DNA of 64,000 nt from contig UESW01004240.1 of NCBI GenBank assembly GCA_900491605.1, forward strand, positions 228,349 through 292,348. Direction: 5' to 3'. This DNA is from Calamus simplicifolius. Taxonomy: Eukaryota > Streptophyta > Magnoliopsida > Arecales > Arecaceae. Below the pieces are notes generated by a model, which had not been told where the DNA came from, did not search any database, and saw only the letters and a list, made by a program, of their open reading frames with translations. This document shows positions 45,901 to 58,738 of this stretch, piece after piece; position 1 is the first letter of the stretch, and every line of letters begins with the position of its first letter. A program made the position numbers and the translations under genes.

Positions 45901-48900
45901 CAGCAGTAACCAGTGATGTCAAGAAATGAATGTGACAGTACCAATATACACGAGAGGAACTACAAAGTCAGCAGTTACTTGATGTGATCCAGTCTTGTGC
46001 TGCAGTGCTTACTGCAATTATATATTTTGACTCCCACTGAAGAACATACCTGTAACCTTGAATGAAGTGCAATTAAAAACACTGTACACACCTATCAAGC
46101 ATTATATGGATAAGTTGTTCTACAATCAGAAATTTTGCAGCACTCTCAAAAAAGAAAAGAAAACTGAGATAATTATAGATTATACTGCACATGCAGTACA
46201 AGCTCATCAAGTATTTGTTCCATATATTGTGCTAAAAGTATTTATTCAAGCAATTGTAAAAGAAGCTCCTTTTTCATGCAGCTAATTTCCCAAGGCAACA
46301 AAGAGAGGTATAAATAAAGTAAAAATAAAGAACTGAGGAATTTTTAGACTCTTCTTGGGCATCATTAGACTTCCTAATGCAGATTCTTATTATAGCAGAT
46401 TCTTATTATAGACAATACTGCTCACTTATCTATGCAATTCAAAAGATTTGATGAACCCCTATCAGAAAGCCTCCTTTGTTACCCAGTTACCCTACCTTAA
46501 TCCCTATCACCCATCAAGTAATCCTTTCATGACAGAGCTTCCAGTCGTTGATTGAACTTCTGATTGGTCCCAAATTAGTGCTCCTTTCTACTGATTAAAA
46601 TTTGATAGAGAACTACCTGATCATGGCACTCACTAAGTTTTACTTTCCAATGACAAAACCAGGATGACCAGAATTTTAATCTAGAAGCATTGATCTCCTC
46701 ATATGCTACATCCAACCATCAGATGGGCATACTCAATGTGATTTTTGCTTGCTATCACATGACTCATCATATGAACTTATGTGATTAAATTCCGCTCATG
46801 GCCTACATGGAATACATAGTTTAAGGTCCTTGGAGTTTGACAAACAAGCCACAAGGCAACTAGCTGATAATCTAGTACTTCATGAACGACATAAAATGAA
46901 CCAAGATGGTTTTTCACTTCCAGAAAACAGAAAAAAGCTGAAAATAAGGAAGCTGTCTATCTATAAATCAGGTCAAACTATCACTGATATGTTCCAAAGT
47001 TTCTGGCAGTGAAGCATTGACTGAATGTTATTTCAAAGTTGGATGCCTTTGGGATAGGAATAGTGGTCATGTTGATCTTAACGAATTGATAATTGGCAAT
47101 TCCTCAAATTAATTTAAATAAAAACATATGGTGAGACAGGCCTTAAGCGACCAACCCCGCTAGATATAGGTCTTCCAGGCACAAGCATGGTTGCGCCTTG
47201 ATAAATGAAAAGCATATAAGGTAGCCAACCTAAAAAGACAAACTGTGCCTCTCACTTTCCTGTCCCTCCTCTCATCTCTACTCTCTCCTCCACTTTACAC
47301 TTTTTCTCCCATCCTCACTTCTACATTTATCTTCATGTTCTTTTCATTAATCAAGCATCTTTTTCTTTTCCTTCTATTATTTTTCCCTTTAAGGAAATTC
47401 TTATAGATTTATGTTCTACAGGATAGAAATCAAAGGTTAGAATTTTTTTTTTTTTTTCTGTCCTTCAACAATTCAAATTTCAAGGAGGATAATCTCATGC
47501 TCAATTATGAGATCTCAAGTGCATTAGCATGAACAGAGGAACTATATGTTCAACTTAAATGCGCATTACTCAAAGGTTGCAGTGTTCCTACTTAATGAAT
47601 AGTTTATTCGACAACTATTATGCAATTCTAGAAAACAAATTTTAAAAAGACCTGGTTTATTCTTCCTTTTTCTTCCTCTTCAAAAAAAAGAGTCAAGTCA
47701 TAACTAACCCAATATAACCTTATTTTTTCCGATTCCCCAAACATTATTGGCATTTTTAATGATGTACCTCATGACTAATCATTGGATTACAAGAGCACTT
47801 ATTTACACAGGATGCTCTTTGTAATGGCTGGGCATTGTCGTTCTTAAACAAAATGCTGAACACTCAAGATTGGCTAAGAAAGATACCTGTCATGGATTTC
47901 ATTGTCTCTTTAGTAGCATTTAATCTTCATCAGAATTTTAACTTAAGAAGAAAAAATACATAAGCCAGTAAGTTGCTTGATTTGAATATGTTGAAAAGAG
48001 AAACCAAAAAATCTGAAGGATTTGTGATTGGATGGTGGACAGCCGAATCTAAAGAGAACCCCAACATTTTAGGTGTCACTTTTGTAGAATCGTGTGTGGC
48101 TATAGAAAAGAGAAAGAGGGGCAAATAAGGAAGTCGTTGCTCCCCTTCCAACCCGGCTCCACCATAGAGCATAACCTTTTATCACCAGATGGAAAACATG
48201 AAGATAGTGACTAGCAATTTAGTTATGAGAACTGGCAACAAGGGTAATGTTGGTTCCAAATGTTTTCTCCTAGCTCCAGATGCCAGTTCCTTGGTACAAT
48301 CACTTTCTACCACATATTTAAATCATATAAATATATCAAAATCATACATTAAGAAGAGAGGGCACTGTGGTATAAGTTCCTTGCATCATAATAGTAGCGT
48401 AGATTGTATTACTGTTCCTACATAAACTTAAACAATGTCAAGTAGGCTTCTTAATCATTTCATACTCTTCTAAACAGAATAAATTTCAACATGACCCCTA
48501 AGAGTCAGTCATATGTACAGGCATCAGTTAACTGTCCAAAATCAGCATTCAATTCAATCAGTAGAACTTAGCATGCCATTCCCTAACATTGATGACAATC
48601 TTGCCATTATCATCCATAAATTTAAAAATGCTTAATGGTTTTCATAAGCAATAAAAATAAAAGAAAAATTATGTTAGAGCATGTATATATGTAAGATATA
48701 TATGCAAGAGGCCCAACATAATGTTTGTTACAGGTAAGATAAAAATAGAGAAGTGCAAGTGGTGGAGAAACTATGGCAAAAATACCATAGACCTAGTCTT
48801 CAGAACAAGCATATATGGTAAAAGTATGACATACCTCTCCATGTCATCTTTCAATCCTTCCCAAGGCTTTACAAAATCTTCCTTCTCAAAAGCAAAGCCA

Positions 48901-51900
48901 GAAACCAAGATATCTACTGCTAGGCGCTGAAAATATTAATCAATTACTGACAATCAGATTATATAATTTTAAAGGCTTACCAAAGGTCTAGTTTAAAGCT
49001 GGTAATAGATGCCTCTTAAGCTTAACAAAGTCAAGCAGTTGCAGTTTCATGTAGTAAAGTGCGAAGGAACTCACACCCTGGTTATGATTATCTCCAATAG
49101 GTTTGAATTCAAATTCTTTAATACTTCCAATTCTTCTAGCCATTTTGCTCCCTGTTAGCCCAGCTCCAGCAGCTGTGTTTTCCAAATTGAGAATATTGAT
49201 CAGTGATCACTAAGACCACTATGATGTAAAGTTTGATGGCATGCAATTTTTGGCATGATTCTATGTTTAATAGCCAGATTTCAAGAGGATGGAGACATTT
49301 AAAAGCCAATATGGATGAGTATGCACAACTTTTCATATAACATGTAATGTTTTGACCTTGTAATTGTGAATAATTATAAACAAAAATCTGTTCATATTTT
49401 CAAAAGAAAAGACTGTTTTCTTAGTGATAAGAATACTTTCATGTGTGTAACAATTAGAATAGAAATGCGAACAAAAAATCGCAGACTAGGTAACTGCAGG
49501 TGCTCTTATATTGAGATAGCTAAAGTATTAGAATCAAGAATTGGAATTACCGTGGCATTGAGTTCAAAACATAATTATTCCACAAATTAATATGCACTTC
49601 TTTGTCAATTTAAGTGCTTATACAGGAAACGATATGGCCTAGTCTTTGTTCATCATGATCACAATTTCTATGTTGTGACATTATGCTTGATATTATAGTG
49701 AACTGAAAGGCTCATGACTCTCATTGCACATCATTAATTATTAAGACCTTTGTGAACAGCCAGTTATGCCCAGGTGCAGTTTTAGAAAATTTAAATCATA
49801 AATGTGATGTTTATTCTAATATAAATTGAAACAGATACTGGCTCAAATAAGTCAGCCTTGTCTACTGAACCTTAATAATATAAATCACCACCATGAAGCA
49901 CCACATACAATTAAGATCAGGAGTTGATTCAAGATTCACATGACAGTTACCCTAGTTTTCCAATATCCATAATAAAATAAGGTTCTTAGCCTACATTCAT
50001 TAATTGATATATACATCTTGCTCATTACACGCCATCACAATTCCAAGTAGTATTTTACATGATTTGAAGTTCTATGTCAAATTTGGATATCCACAAGGCT
50101 TCTAATGGTGGTGGCATGCACTATTATTCTATTTGGAGACTACTAGTGGACAATATGCTAGTGGAAAATAATGAAAAAAGTGAGATCAGACAAATAGGAA
50201 ATATATTTTAAAAAATAAGTAACCAGAAAATAAAGTCAGGTAAAATCAAACTTATGAAAAATGTAAAAGGTGCCCTTTTGAGTTTTGATTGGATGTTTAA
50301 GCCTACAAAATTCCATATCAATGTGTACAAATCCATACTAGGTGTACCATATTAATACTAAACCAAGATTTAGTACCAATGCATACCAAGTCTCAGTACG
50401 CTGAACTAAATTGTATACCAGGCATACTGACATGATATCATGTGGTATCGGTACAAAATCTGATATCAATATTTAAACCTTGGAAAAAGAATCAGGGTAG
50501 GAAAATTAGCTTTGATTTTTTTTTTTCTTTTAATATTCAGACTTTGAAGAAGCATGAGCTAAAACGCATTGGTATATCCACCATATCAAGGACACGTGTG
50601 AGGGCACAAAACCAATCCTGGGTAATGTAGCAGTTTGGCCTATTAAATTTTGAGAATATCTGACATTCGACTGTCAGCATATCAGAATAGTGAACTGATA
50701 CTTGACAGCTTCACATGTCAAATCATATGGGTTAGATCAGATTCAAACTGAATGTTTTCTACCAACAGCTATCAGCATTTGATTACAAAAGCACCCATAG
50801 AAAGACTTTATTCATCCGCAAATTTTACAAAAATAATTGTATTTATATCTTCTTGTTTATAAATATTATATGATTGGTACTTCTTGAACTGATGTTTGAT
50901 TATCACATTATGTGAACTTTCAATTTCCATGAAACCAGTTTCCATGCAATGGTATTTCCCTTCTTATGAAAGCAACCACAACCACCATTTATAAAGGTTT
51001 TACCCAACCATTTGACACTTAAACTATGTCCTCTCTTAGATTTTACTGGGTCTTATCAAAGCAGGTCACTCCACTATTCCTCCATCCAATCATTCATGCA
51101 GAGCAAAATAGTAAGTCCATGAAATGCATCTGCATGGTTCATGCCAATCTTTTTTTATTGCAAAGAAATTTTTTCATTACAATTCCTCTTCAACTTGCCT
51201 ATCTTGCAAATACATATGATTTTCCAATTGCAAGAATTTCCATTGAAGCCATATGTTCCAAAGAAACTAAGGATTAAAATCTATGAAGGTTCATAATTGT
51301 TACATCTCTCCCTTCATTCCATAAGATATCTTCTTTCACAGAATCAATTTCAATTTAACTATGAGCTCTGGAATTGAGATTCCCAATAGCACAAGATGGG
51401 AAAAATACAAAGGCAGAAGGAATAAGTTTAGTTCTCCACAGTGGATATTTATCTCATTGTTTCAACTTTAAAATGTTAGTATGGAAGGCAAAAAGTTTGT
51501 CCTAGTTTAATGCCAAATATTTGAAGGATTTTTGTTTAGAAAATATTAAAGGTTCACTCCACCTCCAAATGATGCAGCGACAGCGACAGAACCAGCAACA
51601 GATCCTGCAGCAGTAGCTATGGCAGCAAATCCACTTGCTCCAATAACAGGGACCAGTGTCCCTAACGTGGGGGCTAAAGCACCGAAGCCTGCAGCAATTG
51701 CTGGAGCAGCTAAACCTGTTTGAAGAAAAAGAGTATACATAAAAATCTATAATTTAAATGACTGATCACAGATGCAAAACCTGAGAATTTTTCCCTAAAT
51801 CTGAGGGTGTCCTACCTCCTGTAATGGCTAACAAGGCTCCTCCAGTCAATGCAGCTGCACCGATTATACCACCTCGCTTCCATCTTGCCCATTTGCTTTT

Positions 51901-54900
51901 CTCTGATTCATTTTCTTGTGATTGTTCTTCAGCTTTCGCTGCAGCCATTGCAGAGCAAGCAACCATTATCTCCATAGCTACCTGTGAAACCAAATTATCA
52001 GTTAAAGGAAGAGAAAAACCCATGCAACATCAGTACCTGGATTCCCCTGTAAGTTTCATCATAATCTATTGGAAAGAACTGAGGGAACCTAAAACTTGAT
52101 CACATTTCATTGTCTTGTTTTTCTAAGAAAAATGTATGAGCTAAGCAGTTCAAAGCATGACCGGATTCTGTAAGAAAGAACATCATATGAGAATCCATAA
52201 CTGAATAGCTGTTCAATATATTTGCAAATATGCAAGTACAGTTGTAAGGTGACATGTGACAAGTTCTTCAGTAAACTTAACAATAAATTATTCAGCATAA
52301 GAAAGCCCTAATGGAGTTTTCTTTTCCAGATACATGCGTAGCTCGGAAGTACTAAACTAGTTTCAGTGAGTTCAAGGAACCTACTCATTATAAGATACAG
52401 ATCTTGATCATGCTCAAAGTTGCCATCATTACGGCAACTGCAAACTTGACCACAAGGCTTTGCAACATTTTAGCCAATACTCAACTTAACTCAACTCATC
52501 TAAGCCTTTTCCCAACAACATGGGGTCGGCTACATGAATCTGCTTTCTCCACTCTGCTCTATTTAGGACCAAGTCGATATTCAAATTACAAATAGTTTTA
52601 TCTTTTTTAATTATTGTTGTTCATGTTAGTTTCGGTCTGCCTCTACCTCTATCCTTACCATGGATTGTTAAAAGATCATTCTTTCTAACTGAAGCATCTA
52701 AAGGTCTACGTTGTATATGTCCAAACCATCGCAATCGATTTTCTCTCATTTTATCTTTAATTAGGGCTACTCCTATCATTTCTCTTATATGTTTATTTCT
52801 AATTCTATCTTTTAAAGTTTTGCCACATATTCATCTTAACATACGCATTTCTATCACACTTAATTTATTCACATGTTGTTTCAATATTGCCCAACACTCT
52901 GTTTATATAGCATAGCTGGCCTAATAATGGCTTTATAGAATTTTTCTTTCAATTTTAATGGGATGCGTCGATCATACAATACTTACGAAGCACTCTTCCA
53001 CTTAATCCATCCTGCTTTAACTTTATGATTCACATCTTCACCTATTTCACCTTCTTGCTAGATAATTGATCCCAAATACCTAAATTTTTTACTCCTTGAT
53101 ATCTCTTGGTTTGCAATCTTTACTATTTCTTCATTTCTATTTCTACTCCACCTAAAATTACATTTCATGTATTCAGTTTTAGTTCTACTAATCTTAAAAC
53201 CTTTAGATTCTAAAGCCTCTCCCAAATCTTTAGCTTAGCATTTATTCCATATTTAGTTTCATCAATCAACACTACATCATCTGCAAATAACATACACCAT
53301 GAAATATCATTTTGAATATGTTTGGTTAATTTATCTATAACTAATACAAAAAGATACGGACTTAAGACAGATCCTTGATGTAAACCTACAGTAATTGGAA
53401 ACTCACTAGTTTCTTCTATTGTTGTTTTAACAATAGTTATTACCCTATCATACATATCTTTTATCAATTCTATGTACCTTTTGGTAACTCCTTTCTTATC
53501 TAAAACCCACCATATTATTTCTCTAAATACTCTATAATATGCTTTCTCTAAATCAATCAAGACCATATGATTATGGTCTTTTTTCTTTTTCCTATACCTT
53601 TCCATCAATCTTCTTAATAAATAAATAGCTTCCATGGTCGATCTTCCAGGCATAAATCCAAATTGATTATTTGACACTAAAGTTTCAACTCTTATTCGAT
53701 TTTCTATCACTCTCCCATAATTTTATTGTATGACTCATTAGCTTAATCCCTCTATAATTTGAACAGTTTTGAATATCTCCTTTATTTTTATATATGCATA
53801 TTAATATGCTTTTCTCCAATCCTTCGGCATTCTTTTAGTTGCTACAATCTTTTTAAATAAATTGGTTAACCACATGACTCCAATTTCTTCTAAACCTTTT
53901 CAAACCTCAATAAGGATCGCATCTGATCCTAATGCCTTTGCATTTTTATTTTACTCAGAGCCTTTTTAACCTCAAACATACTAATCTACGAAAAAATTTA
54001 TGTTCATTTGTTACTCCCAGGTTATCACATCCTTCTATCCTTAAATTTACTAAATTATTTTTATTTAATAAATTTTTAAAATAGCTTTTTCATCATTCTT
54101 TTATCTCTTCTTCTTTTACTAAGACTCTTTCATCTTCATCCTTAATACATTTAATATAGTCAAGATCTTTTATTTTTTTTCTCTTAGTTTTGCTAGTTTT
54201 ATATAGTCTTTTTACCTTCTTTCGTATCTAGTCTATTATATAAATTATCATAAGCTTTAAGTTTGGCGTTACTTATCGCTTTTTTAACTTCTTTCTTTGC
54301 ATCCCTATACTTTTTAAGACTTTCTTCATCCTAGCCTCTTGCCAAATTTTGTAGTTTGTCCTTTTAAGCTTGATGGCAGCTTGAACTTCCTCATTCCACC
54401 ATCAAGTTTCCTTTCTTACTAATCCTACTCCTTTTGATTCTCCTAAAATTTCTTTTGCTATATTTTTTATGCATTTAGTTGCTTTTTTCACATTAAATTA
54501 GGATCACTATTTATATTCATAGTCATTTCTCTTACTAACTTTCTTTAAATAATTCTAATTTTTCTCCTTTCAATTTTCACCATTTAATTTTTGGATTAAT
54601 AGTTTTACGTTTTACTCTAATTTTATTTTTATCATATGTCTGCTATCATTATCCTATGTTGTGAAGTTAAACTTTCTTCTGGAATAACTTTACAGTTTTA
54701 CCTGCTATTTTATCTACCTTCCTAATTAAGAAAAAGTCTATTTAACTTTTAATAAATCCACTTTTAAATGTTATTAAATGTTCATTTCTCATTTTAAAAT
54801 ATATATTTGCTATTGTTAGATCATACGCCATTGCAAAATCTAATAAGCTCACGCCGGCTTCATTTCTATCTCCAAATTCATATCCTTCATGTACCGTTTT

Positions 54901-57772
54901 ATATCCATCCCTCTGTTTACCTACATGTCCATAAAAATCTCCTTCCAAATATATCTTTTATTCTTATGGTATTTTTTGCATTACTTCATCTGTCTTCCCA
55001 AAATTGTGTCTTAGTTTGTTGGTCTAATCCTACTTTTGGTGCATATGCACTAATTATGTTAATTATATTATTCTCAATTATAAGTTTTAGTGATATAATC
55101 CAATCTTTAAAACTTTAACCAATCCTTTTTGAAATTTAAACTTTTATAGTGAAAGTTACACCGACTAAATCATAGTTGTTCTGCATTTTCATAAATTAAT
55201 GGCATAGGCAATGACACATGACAAATGGTATGCATATATTTACAGCATAAAACATCTGGCACAAATTATAACTGATTTTTTTTTCTAATTTATGTGCAAG
55301 TATAAAATCTTCCTTATTTATAACAATACATATATTTTTCAGGAAACAATACAAAACAGTTTAGATGGTCCCATCTTGATGCAGGAGGAAAAAGGTCACA
55401 AATATTATTACCAAAAATTTATAAGACATACTTACAAAAACATCAATCATATTTAAGAGGCATTAACTTATGATCAATAAGAAGTTTAAATAGACATACC
55501 ATTTTGATCCACTTGACATCAAACCATGTTGCTAACAACCGTAGAGCGACACGATGTCGAGCATCATAACCCTTCCTAAATTGAGAAGATTTTTTGTTGT
55601 CTTGAGGTGTATCAGCCACACATGCAGAAAGAAGTTCATACAAGATTGCCGCCTTCCGCTGATATTTAACTGAAATGTCTTCTAGCATTGCTTTATCATC
55701 ATACACATTATCAAATTCAACCAGTGAGTCTTCTGTTTTGAATGAAGCCTCGGAGTTTTTTGTTTCTGAAGCATCCAAAGGTTTGACTGTTGCACCAAAA
55801 CTTCTACTGTATGATGTACCAGAACTACTTCCCTTGGGACTGTCATGTTCGTGCTCATGATCTTTCTCTTTACTCTCGTTAGCTGAGGCTAAAGCAGATT
55901 CCAAGCTCATTGCCATAGCATCAAGAGCTTTAGCCAAAGCAAGTTCTTGTTCAAATCTTTCTGAAGAATTTTCATCGTCTTCTTCAAAGAGTATTCTTAG
56001 GTACTGGAAGAGCATGAACAGAGCAAACAAGTCATGGATGGTTAGCAAAATGTATAAGAAAGAAGACTTAATCAAATTTAATACACACACATAGATGGAC
56101 TTGGCCACACTCCAGATCTAGTCGCCCTTTCCACCCTTGGATCCAACACAGATCCGAAAGGTGGAAAAGCTGAGATGGCTTCGAGATTTATGCAGGGTGA
56201 GAAGAACGACCATATCTAGGGCTTGGCTACACGCCAACGTAGCTAATTGTGCGTGTAGCTCGGTAGAAATGCAGGTATCAATGCCAAGTTAATCTTTCAA
56301 GAACTGAGGGTTACAAAAGTAAATGTGATGAATCATAAAATAAAAAGGCTGACATTCTGCAATCAGGTGAGGATGTTCTTCATGCAAGAGGTAGCTTTTA
56401 CATTGTGATGATAGGTTTTATTGACCCCATAAGCTTTGGCGAGCAGTTTCTTCCAAACAATAAAACAATTAAATAACTTTATGCGAAATCTAAGTTCATT
56501 TTCTTTTTTACAGAAGAAATCAATAAATGTGACCACTAATTTCTTGGATTAAGATTCTTGTCAAAAAAAGAAGAAGAAGAAGAAGAAGATTAGGCTACTA
56601 TTACCTAATATCTTGCAACATAATGCCCGTAAATTCAGATTGCATTAAGAATACATTGCAGTAATGATGGCTAACAACATGGAGAAATTCATTATTGAAT
56701 TGGACAAGTAGCAGATCACTCCTGATGAGACTAGCAAACAACCACTTCATTGTTACCTGGGGACTCTGAATTTGGGTTTCTTGATGTGCTGACCCTTGGG
56801 ACATCCATGATATTATTTGATATTTTTAATGCCACTGTATAAGAGTTTTCAAGTATAACATGTCAATTAGCGAAAGGTTTTAACCTTTGGGAAAATTTGG
56901 TCCAACTAGGGTTGTGGACAAAAATCAGAGCACAGAGAAAAGAAAAGGTTATGGAGACATCAAATCGATTGTAAAAGAAATATCTCTATGAAATCGTAAC
57001 TAAATTCTCCCATTGGAAATTCCCATAAGTATTGTAAATTCCCATAATTAAATACGAAGAGAACACTCTCGGTTCCCAAAAGTCTGGCAAAAAATGTATG
57101 ATCACCCCGCTAACTGAACCATCCAATCTGCTAGGCGTGACCAAGAAAGAACCTAGAGGAGAGAGATGCTTCAACCTCTTGTAGCTACTGTTATATCGAA
57201 TGAACCTCATTTCATGTGCATCGCCAAGCCAAATTTCCTTCCAGTGTTCTTGTCGAAGCAGATTCGTTGATCAAGAATCAAAATTTTGTGATCAATGCTA
57301 GTCAATAGAAGAGAAGAAAGGGATTCGAAAGGGAAAGAAGTCATACAGCCCCAACATGATGCTTGACTATGGACGATGCAGCGGTTTCCTCCAGCCCCGG
57401 CCAGGCCTTGGGATCAATATCCAAGAACCTAGAGAAAAATCAAGATCGTCAAGAATCCCAGTCAACTACCTAGCAAGCATTAAAAGGAAAGAAAGAATGG
57501 AGATTTGCCGGGAGAGACCTGAAGACGGGGCGAAGAAGGCCGCGGGACTCGTGGGTCCAGAGGTGGGAGGAGTCGCCGTCGCCTTCGCCGCTACTGGTGC
57601 TGCTGCTGGCGCTGGCGCTGCTGCACCGGTCCCGGCATCCGGCGTCGGGGTCATCGTCGTCGTCGCCCTCGCCGAGGAGGCGGTTCTGGTGGATCTGCGC
57701 CTGGCGGAGGGCCAGGGCCAGCAGCGCCCCCGCCGCGTACCTCTGGGTCGGGCTCAGCATCGAGATCGCCAT
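42571..57772 (-). CDS. TMCO4: TMCO4-like (DUF726) membrane alpha/beta-hydrolase, 15 exons
   Basis: Exons on the - strand: 57772-57519, 57428-57347, 56003-55500, 51981-51816, 51715-51563, 49172-49075, 48926-48835, 46049-45979, 45897-45762, 45342-45283, 45197-45115, 45025-44949, 42978-42908, 42836-42780, 42696-42571. All introns are GT-AG and all phases agree, except that exon 14 is one base short. With it restored the protein is 676 residues. N-terminus: LTP-like LSPTQRYAAGALLALAL. Middle: an acidic coiled region, then a Gly/Ala-rich hydrophobic stretch at about 314-387, probably several membrane segments. C-terminus: hydrolase core with GFSLG (Ser547), STNDW (Asp606) and DGHSSY (His645), a plausible Ser-Asp-His triad. 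This is the DUF726 family, containing animal TMCO4 and yeast homologues; substrate unknown. The start at 57772 fits the family beginning; a second ATG lies at 57760. Confidence 0.9.
44162..44185. repeat. (GT)12 microsatellite
   Basis: Twelve GT dinucleotides in the intron between TMCO4-like exons 12 and 13. Confidence 0.95.
44949..45897 (-). CDS. TMCO4: TMCO4-like exons 9-12: hydrolase core with nucleophile motif
   Basis: Exon 9 (45897-45762) has WPATLLAATDLIDSKWSMA. Exon 10 (45342-45283) has KLLAEVLLKGLQGN. Exon 11 (45197-45115) has RPVTLIGFSLGARVIFKCL, where GFSLG is the GxSxG nucleophile elbow. Exon 12 (45025-44949) has LVERVILLGAPIS. Exons 10-12 are short, and the frame is only visible when spliced. 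Confidence 0.87.
50325..50480. repeat. Dispersed repeat rich in GTACC/GGTATC
   Basis: Words such as GGTGTACC, GTACCAATGCATACC and GTGGTATCGGTAC, in an intron of the TMCO4-like gene. Same vocabulary as at 5345-5615 and in the 9911-11094 units. Confidence 0.35.
51563..51981 (-). CDS. TMCO4: TMCO4-like exons 4-5: hydrophobic Gly/Ala-rich region
   Basis: Exon 4 (51981-51816) has VAMEIMVACSAMAAAKAEEQ, a Lys/Arg cluster, then GGIIGAAALTGGALLAITG. Exon 5 (51715-51563) continues with GFGALAPTLGTLVPVIGASG and a Gly/Ala/Ser-rich tail. Together they form the hydrophobic stretch that gives the family its transmembrane name. Confidence 0.88.
53210..53710 (-). pseudogene. RTE reverse transcriptase fragment
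   Basis: Contains NNQFGFMPGRSTMEAIYLL, VLIDLEKAYYRV (where the family has a DR after the first Tyr), LHQGSVLSPYLFVLVID and the catalytic FADDVVLID. The YADD/FADD box is intact, but the fragment lacks both ends and is interrupted outside this stretch. Confidence 0.85.
54742..54948 (-). pseudogene. RTE endonuclease C-terminal fragment
   Basis: GDFYGHVGKQRDGYKTVHEG and RNEAGVSLLDFAMAYDL match the end of the RTE apurinic-type endonuclease; the GDFNGHVG motif has Tyr in place of Asn. Upstream pieces continue in other frames to about 55090. Confidence 0.8.
55500..56003 (-). CDS. TMCO4: TMCO4-like exon 3: acidic, coiled N-terminal region
   Basis: 168 in-phase codons between CTTCCAG and ATG/GTATGT. 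It carries YLRILFEEDDENSSERFEQE, a Glu/Ala helix, a Ser/His-rich low-complexity linker, and then the conserved KYQRKAAILYELLSACVAD and RHRVALRLLATWFDVKW block. The largest exon of the gene. Confidence 0.88.
56566..56589. repeat. AAG/AGA microsatellite
   Basis: About seven AGA units after a short A run, in the intron between TMCO4-like exons 2 and 3. Confidence 0.85.
57519..57772 (-). CDS. TMCO4: TMCO4-like exon 1
   Basis: Begins MAISMLSPTQRYAAG, a conserved start of the plant family. An Asp-rich and a Ser-rich stretch follow, then HLWTHESRGLLRPVFR. Ends CAG/GTCTCT in phase 2. GC-rich, unlike the later exons, as is common for first exons of monocot genes. Confidence 0.87.
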
Positions 57773-58738
57773 CGCGCTCAATCTCAGGCCGCGCCCCGTC
57801 CGGCCGTGGTATTATATATATATATATACGCACCCGTTATCTCGAAGCCGGTTGCGTCCCGACTGCCGGCTGAGGAAAAAGCCGAGCTCGGAGCCGTTTC
57901 GCCGAGATAGACCTGTAACTAGCGGATGGGGGCGTACGAAAAGTTCTACGCGCTCCGCAGAACGTTGGCTCTGCCGTCCGAGAGTTGACGTAGGGGAATC
58001 ATAATGTCTGTGTGGTGGTCGAGAGCAAAACGGACGGTTAGATTGAATCCGCATAGAATGTGGCTACGGACGGTTTCTAAGAGATACGGCTTTTTGTCGT
58101 GCATTACAGGGGGTCGGAAAAATCCGAACGACCGTCGCACAAAATTCAAAAACCTCTGGTTTGACTGGGCTCTTTCCAGCACCATGGTGGGCATCGAACG
58201 TCGGTATTTGACGCCGGTCATGCTTGATTTTTTTTTCCTTTCTTTTTTTATTTTTATTTTTTATTTTTGCTTTTAAGTTTCGCTCTTCGTGGAAAAAATC
58301 TGATGGAAAAGTTGATCAATATACTCTCTTCCTTTTCTTTCGACAAAACAATGGAAATGGATGAGATATATTTTTAGATGAATAAGTTAGTTTTTTATCT
58401 TTTTCTCAAATATCCCTACATAATTCTTTTCATTATTATTCTCTGCACTTTCAAAAAATTAAAAATTTATATTTGCATAATAATCTTATTGAAACAATAA
58501 TTTTAGAAAAAAAAATTGATATGATTAAAGAAAATTAGGCTTTAATCTTAAGAGAATAGAATTTAATTGGTATGCAAAGTATACTCATAAAAGATATAAT
58601 GACAAGGGTGAATGCATCTTAGCAACTTATATGAGAAAGTTAGTATATAAAAGAACATGAGTAATAAATATTATAAAATATTATTGTTACTTTTTAATAT
58701 ATAAAAGAATATAAATACATTAATTTTTATATAGATAT
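57773..58738 (-). promoter_or_regulatory. TMCO4-like promoter region and 5' UTR
   Basis: Directly upstream of the start the sequence is GC-rich. An alternating TA tract at about 57811-57829 reads TATATATATAA on the - strand and could act as a TATA element, although it is only about 40 bp from the ATG, which would leave a very short leader. Beyond about 58240 the sequence is AT-rich. No gene recognised here. Confidence 0.35.

Larger units (their letters stand above)
52475..55125 (-). mobile_element. LINE of the RTE clade, 5'-truncated and decayed
   Basis: On the - strand it starts within the endonuclease (ISAYAPKVGLDQQT, about 55080) and reaches the 3' end with ACTCAACTCATCTAAGCC complement. 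It lies in the intron between TMCO4-like exons 3 and 4, in the same orientation as the gene. The endonuclease and reverse transcriptase are in separate frames. A second copy of the 3' end is split around the copia element (22545-22648 and 34129-34210). Confidence 0.82.

Noticed and set aside
47140..47230. Possible SINE or tRNA-like fragment
   Set aside because: No A and B box pair or terminal repeats that I could identify.
57356..57910. 184-codon + strand open frame
   Set aside because: Antisense to TMCO4-like exons 1 and 2 in GC-rich DNA; the - strand has family-conserved protein and splice sites.
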